From contig NZ_OZ245832.1 of assembly GCF_965228705.1 (NCBI RefSeq), positions 1,984,001-2,048,000 on the forward strand: a DNA stretch of 64,000 nucleotides, given 5' to 3'. Both the position numbers and the translations under genes were made by a program. This DNA comes from Croceimicrobium sp965228705. Its GTDB lineage: Bacteria > Bacteroidota > Bacteroidia > Flavobacteriales > Schleiferiaceae. The notes under the pieces are model-generated. The model did no database searches, had not been told where the DNA came from, and saw only the letters and a program-made list of their open reading frames with translations. Shown piece by piece: positions 34,312 to 43,684 of this stretch (its first letter is position 1; every line of letters begins with the position of its first letter).

Positions 34312-36483
34312 ATGGAAATCTTCCAAAACACTCTGATGGTTTCGATCATCGTGGGCGTAGTGCTCATATTCGGAATCATCGCCCTCTTCTCAAAATTCTA
34401 TTACAAAGCCTCCCAAGGCCAAGCACTGGTTCGTACTGGGGTTGGTGGTATTAAAGTAAGCTTCAATGGCATGATGGTAATCCCAGTCTTACATAAGATT
34501 GAGATTATGGACATCTCGCTCAATACTATTACCATTGAGCGGAAAAGCAAAGACGGCCTGGTATGTAAAGACAACCTGCGGGCCGATATTAGTGTAGCCT
34601 TTTACGTTCGCGTAAATGAAATGCAAGAAGATGTAAAGCGAGTAGCCCAATCCGTAGGCTGTAGTCGCGCCTCCTCCAAAGATGCCCTGCGCCTGCTCTT
34701 CGATGCCAAATTCTCAGAAGCCCTAAAAACAGTAGGTAAGAAATTTGACTTCGTAGACCTCTATAATCAGCGGGATGAATTCCGTAAGGAGATTATCGAC
34801 ATTATCGGCACCGACCTTAATGGCTATATTCTGGATGATGCTGCGATCGACTTCTTGGAACAAACTCCACTAGAGTCATTAGACCCCAACAATATTCTCG
34901 ATGCCGAGGGGATCAAAAAGATTACTGAAATCACCTCGCGTGAAGCAGTGAAATCGAACTTCATCCTCCGTGATAAGGAGAAAACCATTAAACAACAAGA
35001 TGTAGAAGCTCGTGAGGCTGTATTGGTTCTGGAACGTCAATTAGCCGAATCAGAAGAAAAGCAAAAACGGGAGGTTGCCAATATCCGAGCGCGTGAAGAG
35101 GCCGAAATTCTACGAGTTAATGAAGAAGAACGTCTTAAATCAGAACGGGCTCGCATTACTACTGAAGAAGAACTACAAGTGGCAGAAGAAAACAAATTAC
35201 GCCAGGTAATTGTAGCTGCCAAAAACAAGGAACGCACCGAGGCCATTGAAAATGAGCGCGTAGAAAAAGACCGCCAATTGGAGGCCACCGAGCGTGAGCG
35301 TATCGTAACCCTCACCCAAATTGAGAAGGAAAAAGCGATTGAACACGAGCGCAAGAACATCCAAGAAGTGATCCGTGAGCGTGTGGCCATTGAGAAAACG
35401 GTGGTTGACGAAGAAGAGCGCATCAAAGATACCCGCGCTTATGCCGAAGCGGAACGTCTGAAAAAGGTTGCCTTAACGGAAGCCGAACAACGTGCTGAAG
35501 CAGCATTAGTAGAAGAAATCAAGCGTGCTGAAGCCGCCAAGCAATCCGCTGAGTTTAATGCCAAGCGCATGATCATTGACGCGGAAGCTGAACAACAAAG
35601 TGCCAGCCAAAAAGCCGAGGCGGTTAAAGTTCTCGCCGAAGCCGAAGCTGCCCGTGAAGCGGCTAAAGGAATGGCTGAAGCGCAAGTAATGGAAGCCAAA
35701 GCCGCCGCCCGTGAGAAACAAGGTGAAGCTGAAGCCAGCGTACTCGAAGACCAAGCATTGGCTGAAGCCAAAGGAATTGAAGCTAAATCTAACGCTCAAG
35801 CCGAAGCCGACCTCCGCATTGGTAATGCCGCCGCAGAAGTTGACAAAGCACGTGGCTTAGCCGAAGCCGAAGTAATTCGCAAGAAGGCTGAAGCCGATAA
35901 AGAGAAAGGCCTGGCCGACGCTCAGGTACTCTTCGAAAAAGCACAAGCCGAAGCCGAAGGTATCGATCGCAAAGCCAAAGCCATGAAGACCTTTAACGAG
36001 GCCGGTAAAGAGCACGAAGAATTTAAATTACGCTTGGATAAAGACCTGCAAATTGAATTGGCCGGCATCAATATCCAACGTGATATAGCCGATGCTCAAG
36101 CCGAAGTACTGTCGGAAGCACTTAAAAATGCCAAGATCGACATCGTGGGTGGCGAGCAAGTATTCTTCGATAAGATTGTAGGTGCCATTACCCAAGGTAA
36201 AGCGATGGACCGTACCGTGTACAACAGTGATATTTTCACGGAACTCAAAGGACAATTATTGGATCCTAATGGCAAGAGCCTTTTGCAACAGGTAAAAGAA
36301 ATTTTCCAGGACTCCAATTTGAAAAGCGACGACATCCGCAATTTATCGGTAGCGGTATTCCTGAACCGCCTGATGTCGCAAACGGAAGACCCGGTGAAGC
36401 GCAGTAATCTGCAACAAATGTTGCAGCTCGCTAAAAGCTCCGGAATTGGCAACAATTCCGTGCAAGACCTGGGAATTCTCTAA
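34312..36483 (+). CDS. Flotillin-family protein, YqiK-like
   Basis: 723 aa. Short N-terminal TM helix (about 9-27), SPFH/PHB domain at residues about 30-200 (GQALVRTGVGGIKVSFNGMMV ... LRADISVAFYVRV), then a long Glu/Ala/Lys-rich coiled coil (220-590) with many AEAE-type repeats, and a C-terminal flotillin-type region ending GIGNNSVQDLGIL. Flotillins form large membrane cages or microdomains that organise lipids and partner proteins. The pair with the OB-fold protein before it matches E. coli yqiJ-yqiK. The start at ATG 34312 is 14 bp after the previous stop. Confidence 0.92.
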   Translation: MEIFQNTLMVSIIVGVVLIFGIIALFSKFYYKASQGQALVRTGVGGIKVSFNGMMVIPVLHKIEIMDISLNTITIERKSKDGLVCKDNLRADISVAFYVRVNEMQEDVKRVAQSVGCSRASSKDALRLLFDAKFSEALKTVGKKFDFVDLYNQRDEFRKEIIDIIGTDLNGYILDDAAIDFLEQTPLESLDPNNILDAEGIKKITEITSREAVKSNFILRDKEKTIKQQDVEAREAVLVLERQLAESEEKQKREVANIRAREEAEILRVNEEERLKSERARITTEEELQVAEENKLRQVIVAAKNKERTEAIENERVEKDRQLEATERERIVTLTQIEKEKAIEHERKNIQEVIRERVAIEKTVVDEEERIKDTRAYAEAERLKKVALTEAEQRAEAALVEEIKRAEAAKQSAEFNAKRMIIDAEAEQQSASQKAEAVKVLAEAEAAREAAKGMAEAQVMEAKAAAREKQGEAEASVLEDQALAEAKGIEAKSNAQAEADLRIGNAAAEVDKARGLAEAEVIRKKAEADKEKGLADAQVLFEKAQAEAEGIDRKAKAMKTFNEAGKEHEEFKLRLDKDLQIELAGINIQRDIADAQAEVLSEALKNAKIDIVGGEQVFFDKIVGAITQGKAMDRTVYNSDIFTELKGQLLDPNGKSLLQQVKEIFQDSNLKSDDIRNLSVAVFLNRLMSQTEDPVKRSNLQQMLQLAKSSGIGNNSVQDLGIL

Positions 36484-36495
36484 AAACAAACAAAG

Positions 36496-36518
36496 GGGGC
36501 GAGCCTAAGCCTCGCCCC
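36496..36518 (+). terminator. GC-rich hairpin between flotillin and ATPase genes
   Basis: GGGGCGAG (36496-36503) pairs perfectly with CTCGCCCC (36511-36518), 7-nt loop, followed by TAATTATTTT rather than a clean T-run. It may be a partial terminator or mRNA-stabilising hairpin that lowers ATPase expression relative to flotillin and PspA. Confidence 0.5.
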
Positions 36519-36532
36519 TAATTATTTTCTGA

Positions 36533-39500
36533 ATGCCTGAAATCAACCCTACATCTGATTCTAAAGAACCCGGCCTGGAGGCAGGCAGCTACAGCATTAT
36601 TCGCGAGCGTCTGCAAAAGCAGGGTAAAGACTTACAGCAAAGGCTCAACCAGCTAAACAGCGAGCGCCGGAAAGTATTTGGCGCCACAGAAACCAAGCTG
36701 ATCGCCAATGAGCGTATCAGTACTGAGAACAACTGTTTGGCTCGCGACATTGTGCCGGTTGGCGATGACTTCTTTTGGTTCGGTTATAATGTGCAAATCG
36801 GACTGAAAGCCGAAACCAAGATTTCTGATGTATTTAGCGTGTATCTCTACGACCGCAAAGAACATCGCTTTCAAAGCGCGGATGCGGATGCTTTTGCCAA
36901 TGAGCAGTTTCAGATTGATTTCCAAAACCTGTATCAATATTACCGCGAAACTCGCTTCAGCAAATTCGCGCTTATCGGCCCTCACCTTTTTATGGTATTC
37001 CAGGTGGGGAAAAGCACAGCCGATATCAAAACCTTTAAGTGGAGCCTTAAAAATGGTCGCTATGTATACGTTGATAATCGCAGCGATCACGAATTCCATT
37101 TTCCCGATCAGCATGAATTCCGCTGGACCAAGGTAAACCGCGACATGCACCGCAAGGGCCTGCATCCGCATATCTCCATCGCCGATCGTCTTTTTGTGGA
37201 AACCATTGGTGGCGACCTCACCCTAAAGGTGGAAGACAATACCAATACCGGCAAGGGCATTTATAACGAGGCCGTAGACAATGCCGATCAAACCCTGGAT
37301 GATGCGGAAATTTTCTACGCCGAAATCGGCAACCTCATCATCTTAAAAGTACTGCCCTATCAGGAGGAGAAATTCCGTTACCTGATCTATAATGAAAAAA
37401 TACAGGCGGTAAAACGGGTAGACGCCATTGAGGACTCCTGCGTTTTACTCCCTGAGGATCAGGGACTCATCTTCGCTAAGGGATATTATATCCAGAGTGG
37501 CGAGGTGAAATTATTCGACAATGAGCTGCAAAATATGCAGTTCGAAAAACGCATTAAATCGCCCAATGGCGAAGATGTGCTCTATGTTTTCTATCAGGCC
37601 GAAACCGGCACCTATGCCTTAATGCGTTATAACCTGATAGAGCAAGAAGTAGGCACCCCCATTATTTGCAGTGGCTACAGCCTCTTCGAAGATGGCGAAC
37701 TTATTTACTTCCGGGCGGAAGCCGAGCAAAGCAAACACCACTTGATTCAGATTTGGCAAACGCCATTTTACTCGCCCAACCGCCAAACTCAGGTATCCGA
37801 CCAAAGCTATATCGCCAAGGTTGGCAATAAAGAAATTGTAAGGGCCATGTCCGAGGCTCGCGACTTATTAAAGCTGGTATACAAGGGGGATAGCTATCAG
37901 AACCTTTACAGCGACATCACCAAAAAATCGGGCGACATCCTCGATGCTTACCATTGGCTTGGCGCCGAGGAAACCTATAAACTGGAAGTGCCCCTTTTAC
38001 AGATTCGTCAAACGGCTAAGAGCGCCATTGATGAGTATGAAAAAGTGCTTCAATTACGCCGTGAAAGTGAGGCCGAGTTTTTGGCTTTCGCCGATGCGTC
38101 TACAGCGCAGTTAAAAGGCCTGAAAGCGGGCTTAGGTAATCATATTGATGAGTACGTAAAGCGCATGGCCGAGCTCCGCCACAGTCGGGGTCAGGTATTA
38201 AAGCTGCAAGAACTCCCCTACATCGACCTCGAAGGCTTAAAGGATTTGGAAGCACAATTGATTGAAGCCTCCGAAAAACTAGCCTCTGAAACAGCCAGCT
38301 TCCTGGTGAAGGACAAAGCGCTGGACCCCTATCGCCAAAAGCTCCAACAATTGCAAAAGCAGTCGGAGGAACTCAAGAAATCCATCGAGGCTAAAAAGCT
38401 GGAGGAGGAAAGCCTGAAGTTATCGCAGGAGTTGGAGATGCTTATCGAAACTGTGAGCAATCTGCAAATTGAGGATGCCACCCAAAGCACCGCCATCATT
38501 GATCGCATTTCGGAGCTCTATGCCGAATTCAATCAGGCGAAAGCCCATATCAAGCAAAAGCGTAAAAGCCTGGTTCAAACCGAAGGCGCCAGTGAGTTTA
38601 AAGCCCAATTGCGCTTAATTGACCAAAGCTTAAGCAATTACCTTGAGCTGGCGGATGAGCCTGAAAAATGCGACTCCTACCTCAATAAACTGATGATTCA
38701 GTTAGAGGAATTGGAAAGCCGCTTTTCGGAATCCGAAGAGTTTTTGGAGCAAATCAGCAGCCTGCGTGATGAGATTTACAACACCTTCGAAAGTCGGAAA
38801 GTACAGCTCAAGGAAGCCAAGAATCGCAAAGCCCTTAAACTTAGTGATGCCGGCAAACGCATTCTGGAAGGCATCGATCGTCGCATGCAACACATGAACA
38901 GCAGCGAAGAAATTCAGGCTTATTACGCTTCGGATTTTATGGTGCTCAAATTACGCGATCAGGCCAAAGCCCTTTTAGAACTAGGTGAATCTGTTAAGGC
39001 CGACGAATTAGAGAGCCTGCTTAAATCGACCTACGAAGAAGCATTACGTCAATTAAAAGACAAGCAAGAGCTCTATGCCGATGGCGACCAATTAATCCAA
39101 TTGGGTAAGCATCGCTTTAGCATCAACCATCAAGATATAGACCTTTCCTTGGTGCAACGCAACGAAGCGCTGTTCCTGCACATTAATGGCACCGGCTTTT
39201 TTGAAGAAATCCAAAACCCGGAACTGGAAGCTTGCCGTCCGGTATGGAATCAAGCAGTACGCAGTGAAAACGAGCAGATCTATCGCGCCGAATATCTGGC
39301 CTACAGCCTATTCCAACAAGCTTTAGAACAAAAGGAATTGGACATTCAGCATTTAAAAACCCTGAGTCCAAAAGAATTAAAAGAGATTGTTCAAGCCAGC
39401 TTAAGTCAGCGCTTCCAGGAAGCCTATGTAAAAGGGGTGCATGATGAAGATGCCACTCTAATTTTGGATGCACTTATAAAATTGCACTTCAATTTGGGCG

Positions 39501-41479
39501 CTCTTCGTTACAGCTCTAAAGCGCGTTTATGGGCATTGTACGCCTGGGATAAATCCTGGACAACCGAAACCAAAAAGGCTCTGCAAGAAGATTTTGAACA
39601 CATTCGCAGCATTTTACAGTTTTTCCCGGCCAGCCAAAGTTTCCAAAGCAGCATGGCAGAGCTTAAAAATTTACTGGGACAGGAAAGCGACATTGCCCGC
39701 TTCTTAAATGCAGATGAAGACGATCTGGAAGAAGCCACTGCCTTTTTATTCGATTGGCTAGCCCAAAGAGAAAAAATCAGCTTTAAAAAAGAAGCGCGTG
39801 AATTAGCAGAACAATTCACCCATGCTCTGAAGCGGAACAATGCCCTCAAGAATTTTGAGGCAGCAAGCAAAGTGAAGTCGAATGAAAATTGGCTACGGGC
39901 CAGTCACAGGACCTACAGCTGGCTTAAAGCTTATATTCAAGAGAGCAAGCTCAATTCTTCTGATGCAGAAATTTTAGAAGCTACTTATATCCTGGGCCTA
40001 AATAAACTGGAGCAAGAACAAGGTCATATATTAATCAGTAAAGTAGAACTGGAAGGACTACGCGGCGATCATCCTCGAATTGACGATGGCAAGCTAAATT
40101 TAGATTATCTGGATCTTAAAAATCGCTTGCAGGTCTTTATCGGCGAAAGCCAGCCTTTATTTGATCGTTTCCAAAAACTAAAAAAAGAGATCCTGAATCA
40201 GGAGCGCAAAAACATGGGGCTCAACGAGTTTAAACCTCGCATTATGAGCTCTTTCGTGCGCAATGAATTACTAGACAAAGTATACCTCCCCTTAATTGGT
40301 GATAACCTTGCCAAACAAATTGGTGCGGCGGGTAAAGACAAGCGCACCGACCTTATGGGCATGCTGCTTTTAATCTCCCCTCCTGGCTATGGTAAAACCA
40401 CTTTAATGGAATACATCGCCGCCCGCTTAGGATTGGTTTTCATGAAAATCAATGGGCCAGCCCTAGGTCATTCGGTAACCAGCGTTGACCCCGAAAGTGC
40501 ACCCAATGCTGGAGCGAGAGAAGAGCTTTACAAATTGAATTTGGCCTTTGAAATGGGCGACAATGTGATGATCTACCTGGACGACATCCAACATTGTAAT
40601 CCCGAGTTTTTGCAAAAGTTCATCTCCCTTTGTGATGCCCAGCGCAAAATTGAAGGGGTATATAAAGGAGAGGCTAAAACCTATGATTTCCGCGGTAAGA
40701 AAGTAGCGGTGATCATGGCAGGAAACCCATATACCGAGAGTGGCGAGAAATTCCAAATTCCGGATATGTTAGCCAACCGGGCCGACATCTACAATTTGGG
40801 AGACATCATTGGCGGAAAAGCCGAGGCCTTCGAATTAAGCTATATCGAGAATGCCCTTAGTTCCAATCGGGCTTTAGCCGCCCTAAGCGACAAACCTCGT
40901 CAGGATTTAAAGAGCTTTATCCGCTCCATTGAAAATGAAAATCCTGAAAGCCTGGAATTAGAGGCGAACTACAGTGCTACCGAAAAGGAAGAAGTGCTCC
41001 GTATTTTGGAGCTGAGCTATCAGATCCGTAAAATTGTACTGGAGGTCAATAAGCAATACATACTTTCGGCTGGTCAGGCGGAAGCCTTTAGAACCGAACC
41101 TCCCTTTAAGTTGCAAGGTTCCTATCGGGACATGAATAAATTATGCGAGAAGCTGAGTCCTCTGATGAATAATTCGGAGTTAGAGCAAATCCTGCTTTCG
41201 CATTATGAAAATGAGTCGCAAACCCTTACTCAGGGTGCCGAATTTAACTTCCTCCGCCTGAAGCAAATGCTCGGAAAGATCGAAGAGGAGGAGCAATCGC
41301 GACTGAATGAAATTATTAAGGTTTTCCGCAAGCAGCAGGAAGCCAAGGGCTACGGCTCCAATCAAGTAGCCCCCATTGTGGAAAGATTGGAGCAAATGGG
41401 GCTGGGATTGCAGGACTTGGTTCGCATCTTCGCCCAAGAACGAAAACTAAAAGAAAACAATAGCAATGAGTCTATTTAA
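36533..41479 (+). CDS. Giant DUF3686/AAA ATPase ('DNA repair ATPase' family)
   Basis: 1648 aa. N-terminal DUF3686-type region (about residues 25-480: KVFGATETKLIANERIST ... FFWFGYNVQIG), then very long coiled-coil regions (490-1000), a helical region (1000-1230), and an AAA ATPase core: Walker A GYGKTT at 1285-1290, Walker B IYLDDIQ with Asp1350/1351, and a sensor/arginine-finger segment VIMAGNPYTESGEKFQIPDMLANRADI. Annotated in databases as DNA repair ATPases because of the SMC-like coils, but the neighbours (PspA, flotillin, DUF350) suggest a membrane-remodelling or remodelling-regulator role. Overlaps the next gene by 14 bp. Confidence 0.85.
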   Translation: MPEINPTSDSKEPGLEAGSYSIIRERLQKQGKDLQQRLNQLNSERRKVFGATETKLIANERISTENNCLARDIVPVGDDFFWFGYNVQIGLKAETKISDVFSVYLYDRKEHRFQSADADAFANEQFQIDFQNLYQYYRETRFSKFALIGPHLFMVFQVGKSTADIKTFKWSLKNGRYVYVDNRSDHEFHFPDQHEFRWTKVNRDMHRKGLHPHISIADRLFVETIGGDLTLKVEDNTNTGKGIYNEAVDNADQTLDDAEIFYAEIGNLIILKVLPYQEEKFRYLIYNEKIQAVKRVDAIEDSCVLLPEDQGLIFAKGYYIQSGEVKLFDNELQNMQFEKRIKSPNGEDVLYVFYQAETGTYALMRYNLIEQEVGTPIICSGYSLFEDGELIYFRAEAEQSKHHLIQIWQTPFYSPNRQTQVSDQSYIAKVGNKEIVRAMSEARDLLKLVYKGDSYQNLYSDITKKSGDILDAYHWLGAEETYKLEVPLLQIRQTAKSAIDEYEKVLQLRRESEAEFLAFADASTAQLKGLKAGLGNHIDEYVKRMAELRHSRGQVLKLQELPYIDLEGLKDLEAQLIEASEKLASETASFLVKDKALDPYRQKLQQLQKQSEELKKSIEAKKLEEESLKLSQELEMLIETVSNLQIEDATQSTAIIDRISELYAEFNQAKAHIKQKRKSLVQTEGASEFKAQLRLIDQSLSNYLELADEPEKCDSYLNKLMIQLEELESRFSESEEFLEQISSLRDEIYNTFESRKVQLKEAKNRKALKLSDAGKRILEGIDRRMQHMNSSEEIQAYYASDFMVLKLRDQAKALLELGESVKADELESLLKSTYEEALRQLKDKQELYADGDQLIQLGKHRFSINHQDIDLSLVQRNEALFLHINGTGFFEEIQNPELEACRPVWNQAVRSENEQIYRAEYLAYSLFQQALEQKELDIQHLKTLSPKELKEIVQASLSQRFQEAYVKGVHDEDATLILDALIKLHFNLGALRYSSKARLWALYAWDKSWTTETKKALQEDFEHIRSILQFFPASQSFQSSMAELKNLLGQESDIARFLNADEDDLEEATAFLFDWLAQREKISFKKEARELAEQFTHALKRNNALKNFEAASKVKSNENWLRASHRTYSWLKAYIQESKLNSSDAEILEATYILGLNKLEQEQGHILISKVELEGLRGDHPRIDDGKLNLDYLDLKNRLQVFIGESQPLFDRFQKLKKEILNQERKNMGLNEFKPRIMSSFVRNELLDKVYLPLIGDNLAKQIGAAGKDKRTDLMGMLLLISPPGYGKTTLMEYIAARLGLVFMKINGPALGHSVTSVDPESAPNAGAREELYKLNLAFEMGDNVMIYLDDIQHCNPEFLQKFISLCDAQRKIEGVYKGEAKTYDFRGKKVAVIMAGNPYTESGEKFQIPDMLANRADIYNLGDIIGGKAEAFELSYIENALSSNRALAALSDKPRQDLKSFIRSIENENPESLELEANYSATEKEEVLRILELSYQIRKIVLEVNKQYILSAGQAEAFRTEPPFKLQGSYRDMNKLCEKLSPLMNNSELEQILLSHYENESQTLTQGAEFNFLRLKQMLGKIEEEEQSRLNEIIKVFRKQQEAKGYGSNQVAPIVERLEQMGLGLQDLVRIFAQERKLKENNSNESI

Positions 41480-42014
41480 AAATCTCTTTGGTGGCAAGAA
41501 GGAAGATCCCAAGCCCTTTAGCCGCACACCCCTGGACCTGGATCTGGGTTATATCTTCGAGTACGATATGCAATCCTGGGAAGTAATGGCTGTCTACGAA
41601 TACGACTGGGGTGATGAGGATTTCAGTAAGGAGTTCAAGGTAAGTGACGGTCAAAACACCTATTACTTATCGGTAGAAGATGATGATGAAATTGAAATGA
41701 CCTGGTCAAAGAAAATCCCTCTACGCTCTATCGAAGGCCCTATCGCCCAGCAGATTGAAGAGGATGAACGTCCGCCCGAAACCATCGTTTACGAATCGCG
41801 CACCTATTATCTAGATGAAGAAAGTGCCGGTTATTTCCACGAAAAAGGCAGCGATGAAAATGCCTGGGCCGAATTTATGGTTTGGGATTATTACGATAAG
41901 AAAGAAGAATATCAACTCAGCATCGAACAATGGGGACCACGCTCCTTTGAAGCTTCCCATGGAAAGGTGCTAAAGAGCTACGAGATATCCGACATTTTAC
42001 CTCGAGAACAATGA
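41466..42014 (+). CDS. DUF4178 protein
   Basis: 182 aa. Two repeats of a beta-rich DUF4178-type motif: LDLGYIFEYDMQSWEVMAVYEYDWG and YYLSVEDDDEIEMTWSKKIP, followed by the second unit (IVYESRTYYLDEESAGYF, YQLSIEQWGPRSFEASHG). The N-terminus MSLFKNLFGGKKEDPK could lie on the membrane. DUF4178 proteins often travel with PspA, DUF350 and polyamine genes. The gene begins inside the end of the ATPase frame, and its own stop overlaps the lipoprotein start, so translation is coupled. Confidence 0.78.
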   Translation: MSLFKNLFGGKKEDPKPFSRTPLDLDLGYIFEYDMQSWEVMAVYEYDWGDEDFSKEFKVSDGQNTYYLSVEDDDEIEMTWSKKIPLRSIEGPIAQQIEEDERPPETIVYESRTYYLDEESAGYFHEKGSDENAWAEFMVWDYYDKKEEYQLSIEQWGPRSFEASHGKVLKSYEISDILPREQ

Positions 42015-42784
42015 TTATGAAACAGTTCTATCGCGCATTAGGCCTGGGGGCATTGGTCCTGCTTATTCAGGCTTGTACTTCACAAGGACCAAGCTTCCGG
42101 AAGAATCCGGTTGACGACCTGATCAAGGACATGACTGAGGTTCCTGACTTCAGCATTATCCTCTACGATATGAATTTCGATGAGCAGTCGGAACAATATC
42201 AACATCAATATCGCATCCTTAAGGAGCCTCAGGGTTCCGACAGCATTCTCAGCGAAACCACCGGTTGGCTGCAAGTAAGCCCCGAATATTTCAATGAGCA
42301 GGTGGATAATATGGGGATGACGATAGTTTCTAAAACCAATGGAACGGTGGACAAAAAAGTAAGTCCACCCGGATATAACCAATATGTAGGCAATGAAAAA
42401 TACGGACAATGGCGCCAACAATCGGATGGTAGCAGCTTTTGGGAGTTTTACGGAAAGTACGCCTTCCTCCGCAGTGTTCTGGGTTTTGGCTACTCTCCTA
42501 TTTACTACGGGGGTTGGTACGATTACCGTCGCAACTATTACCCCTACGGACGCACCTATTACGGTACCGCTAGCAGTGGAAGAGGCAACCGATTTGGAAC
42601 TACCGGCAGCCACAACAGCAGCCGAAGCACCGCTTCGACCTGGAACAGTAAAGACCAAAGTTTCAAAAACAGAGTCCGCAGCCGGGTACAAAGAAGTGCC
42701 AGCCGCAGTAGGACCAACCGCAGTGGATCGCGCTACCGGAGTGGATCCAGCAGCCGTGGACGTGGATTTGGAGGAGGTAAATAA
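42011..42784 (+). CDS. Lipoprotein with Tyr- and Arg/Gly/Ser-rich C-terminus
   Basis: 257 aa. Signal MIMKQFYRALGLGALVLLIQAC with likely lipid-modified Cys22, a folded domain at about 30-150 (FSIILYDMNFDEQSEQYQHQYRIL ... WQQSDGSSFWEF-like strands), a Tyr/Gly-rich stretch (YSPIYYGGWYDYRRNYYPYG) and a tail of about 80 residues built of Ser, Arg and Gly (SRSRTNRSGSRYRSGSSSRG). Such basic low-complexity tails bind nucleic acids or acidic surfaces; on a lipoprotein this is unusual. It could correspond to YjfM/DUF1190-type lipoproteins of E. coli yjf operons, but sequence support is weak. Confidence 0.75.
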   Translation: MIMKQFYRALGLGALVLLIQACTSQGPSFRKNPVDDLIKDMTEVPDFSIILYDMNFDEQSEQYQHQYRILKEPQGSDSILSETTGWLQVSPEYFNEQVDNMGMTIVSKTNGTVDKKVSPPGYNQYVGNEKYGQWRQQSDGSSFWEFYGKYAFLRSVLGFGYSPIYYGGWYDYRRNYYPYGRTYYGTASSGRGNRFGTTGSHNSSRSTASTWNSKDQSFKNRVRSRVQRSASRSRTNRSGSRYRSGSSSRGRGFGGGK

Positions 42785-42801
42785 GCTAAAAAAGGAAAGA
42801 C

Positions 42802-43683
42802 ATGACTACAGAGATATTAGCAAACGAATGGATGAACGATCTCCTTCTCTTTGGCATTTATTTGGCAAGTTCCCTAATCCTCCTCTACCTTGGTAAATGG
42901 GTCTTTAAGTGGACTAAATCCTCCATTAAAGTTAGAGAAGAACTGGTAGAAAAAGATAACCTCGCTTTTAGCTTTGCTTATACCGGCTATTTCGCAGGTT
43001 TACTTATGGCGGTTGGCTCGGCGATTTATGGCGAATCCAACGGACTGTTGATCGACCTCGAAGACATGGCGATTTATGGCATCCTGGCCATTATACTGCT
43101 TAACCTCTCCTCCTTGATTATCGACCACATCAATTTGCGTCGCTTTTCGATATGGAAGGAGATTACCGTAGACCGTAATGCCGGCATGGGTATTATCGAA
43201 GGAGCTAATTTCCTCGCCTCGGGCTTGATCATCTTTGGCGCCATTACCGGCGAAAGTGGCGGTTTGACCTTCGGGATATACACCGCTATTGCTTACTGGG
43301 CTTTAGGTCAGATCCTGATTGTAATCGCCACGGCACTATACGATCGCTTAATGCCTTATTCCCTCCACGATGAAATCGAAAAGGATAATAATGCTGCTGG
43401 TGTGGCTTTCGCCGGATTAATTATCGCGGTAGCCAATTTGATTCGCCACGGCTTAATGGGCAATTTCGAAAGCTGGGATCAAACTCTTTTAGAGGTAGCT
43501 TATGAAACCGGAATTGGATTAGTGGTTTTACCCCTTATCCGCACTTTAGTGGATCGCATTTTACTTCCCGACCGAAAGCTAAGTGACGAAATTGCCGCTC
43601 AGGAAAAACCCAATGTGGGCGCCGGCTTAATTGAAGCCTTTGGCTATATCGGAGGATCCGTACTCATTATATGGTGCATCTAA
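42802..43683 (+). CDS. DUF350 (YjfL-like) membrane protein, two repeats
   Basis: 293 aa, about eight TM helices arranged as two DUF350 units (about residues 45-140 and 190-290). The conserved segment DNLAFSFAYTGYFAGLLMAVGSAI opens the first; DNNAAGVAFAGLIIAVANLIRHG is its counterpart in the second. In E. coli the DUF350 protein YjfL is encoded with the PspA-like YjfJ. DUF350 proteins are thought to be membrane partners of PspA-type and polyamine-linked systems. The aminopropyltransferase gene starts 1 bp after its TAA. Confidence 0.87.
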   Translation: MTTEILANEWMNDLLLFGIYLASSLILLYLGKWVFKWTKSSIKVREELVEKDNLAFSFAYTGYFAGLLMAVGSAIYGESNGLLIDLEDMAIYGILAIILLNLSSLIIDHINLRRFSIWKEITVDRNAGMGIIEGANFLASGLIIFGAITGESGGLTFGIYTAIAYWALGQILIVIATALYDRLMPYSLHDEIEKDNNAAGVAFAGLIIAVANLIRHGLMGNFESWDQTLLEVAYETGIGLVVLPLIRTLVDRILLPDRKLSDEIAAQEKPNVGAGLIEAFGYIGGSVLIIWCI

Positions 43684-43684
43684 A

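Noticed and set aside
35037..35799. Long minus-strand Ser/Ala/Arg-rich frames inside the flotillin gene
   Set aside because: Mirror translations of the Glu/Ala/Lys-rich coiled coil; composition follows from codon bias on the other strand.
42080..42896. Long alternative frames over the RGS-rich lipoprotein gene
   Set aside because: Both the plus and minus alternatives overlap a gene with a clear lipobox and operon coupling; they arise from its low-complexity sequence.
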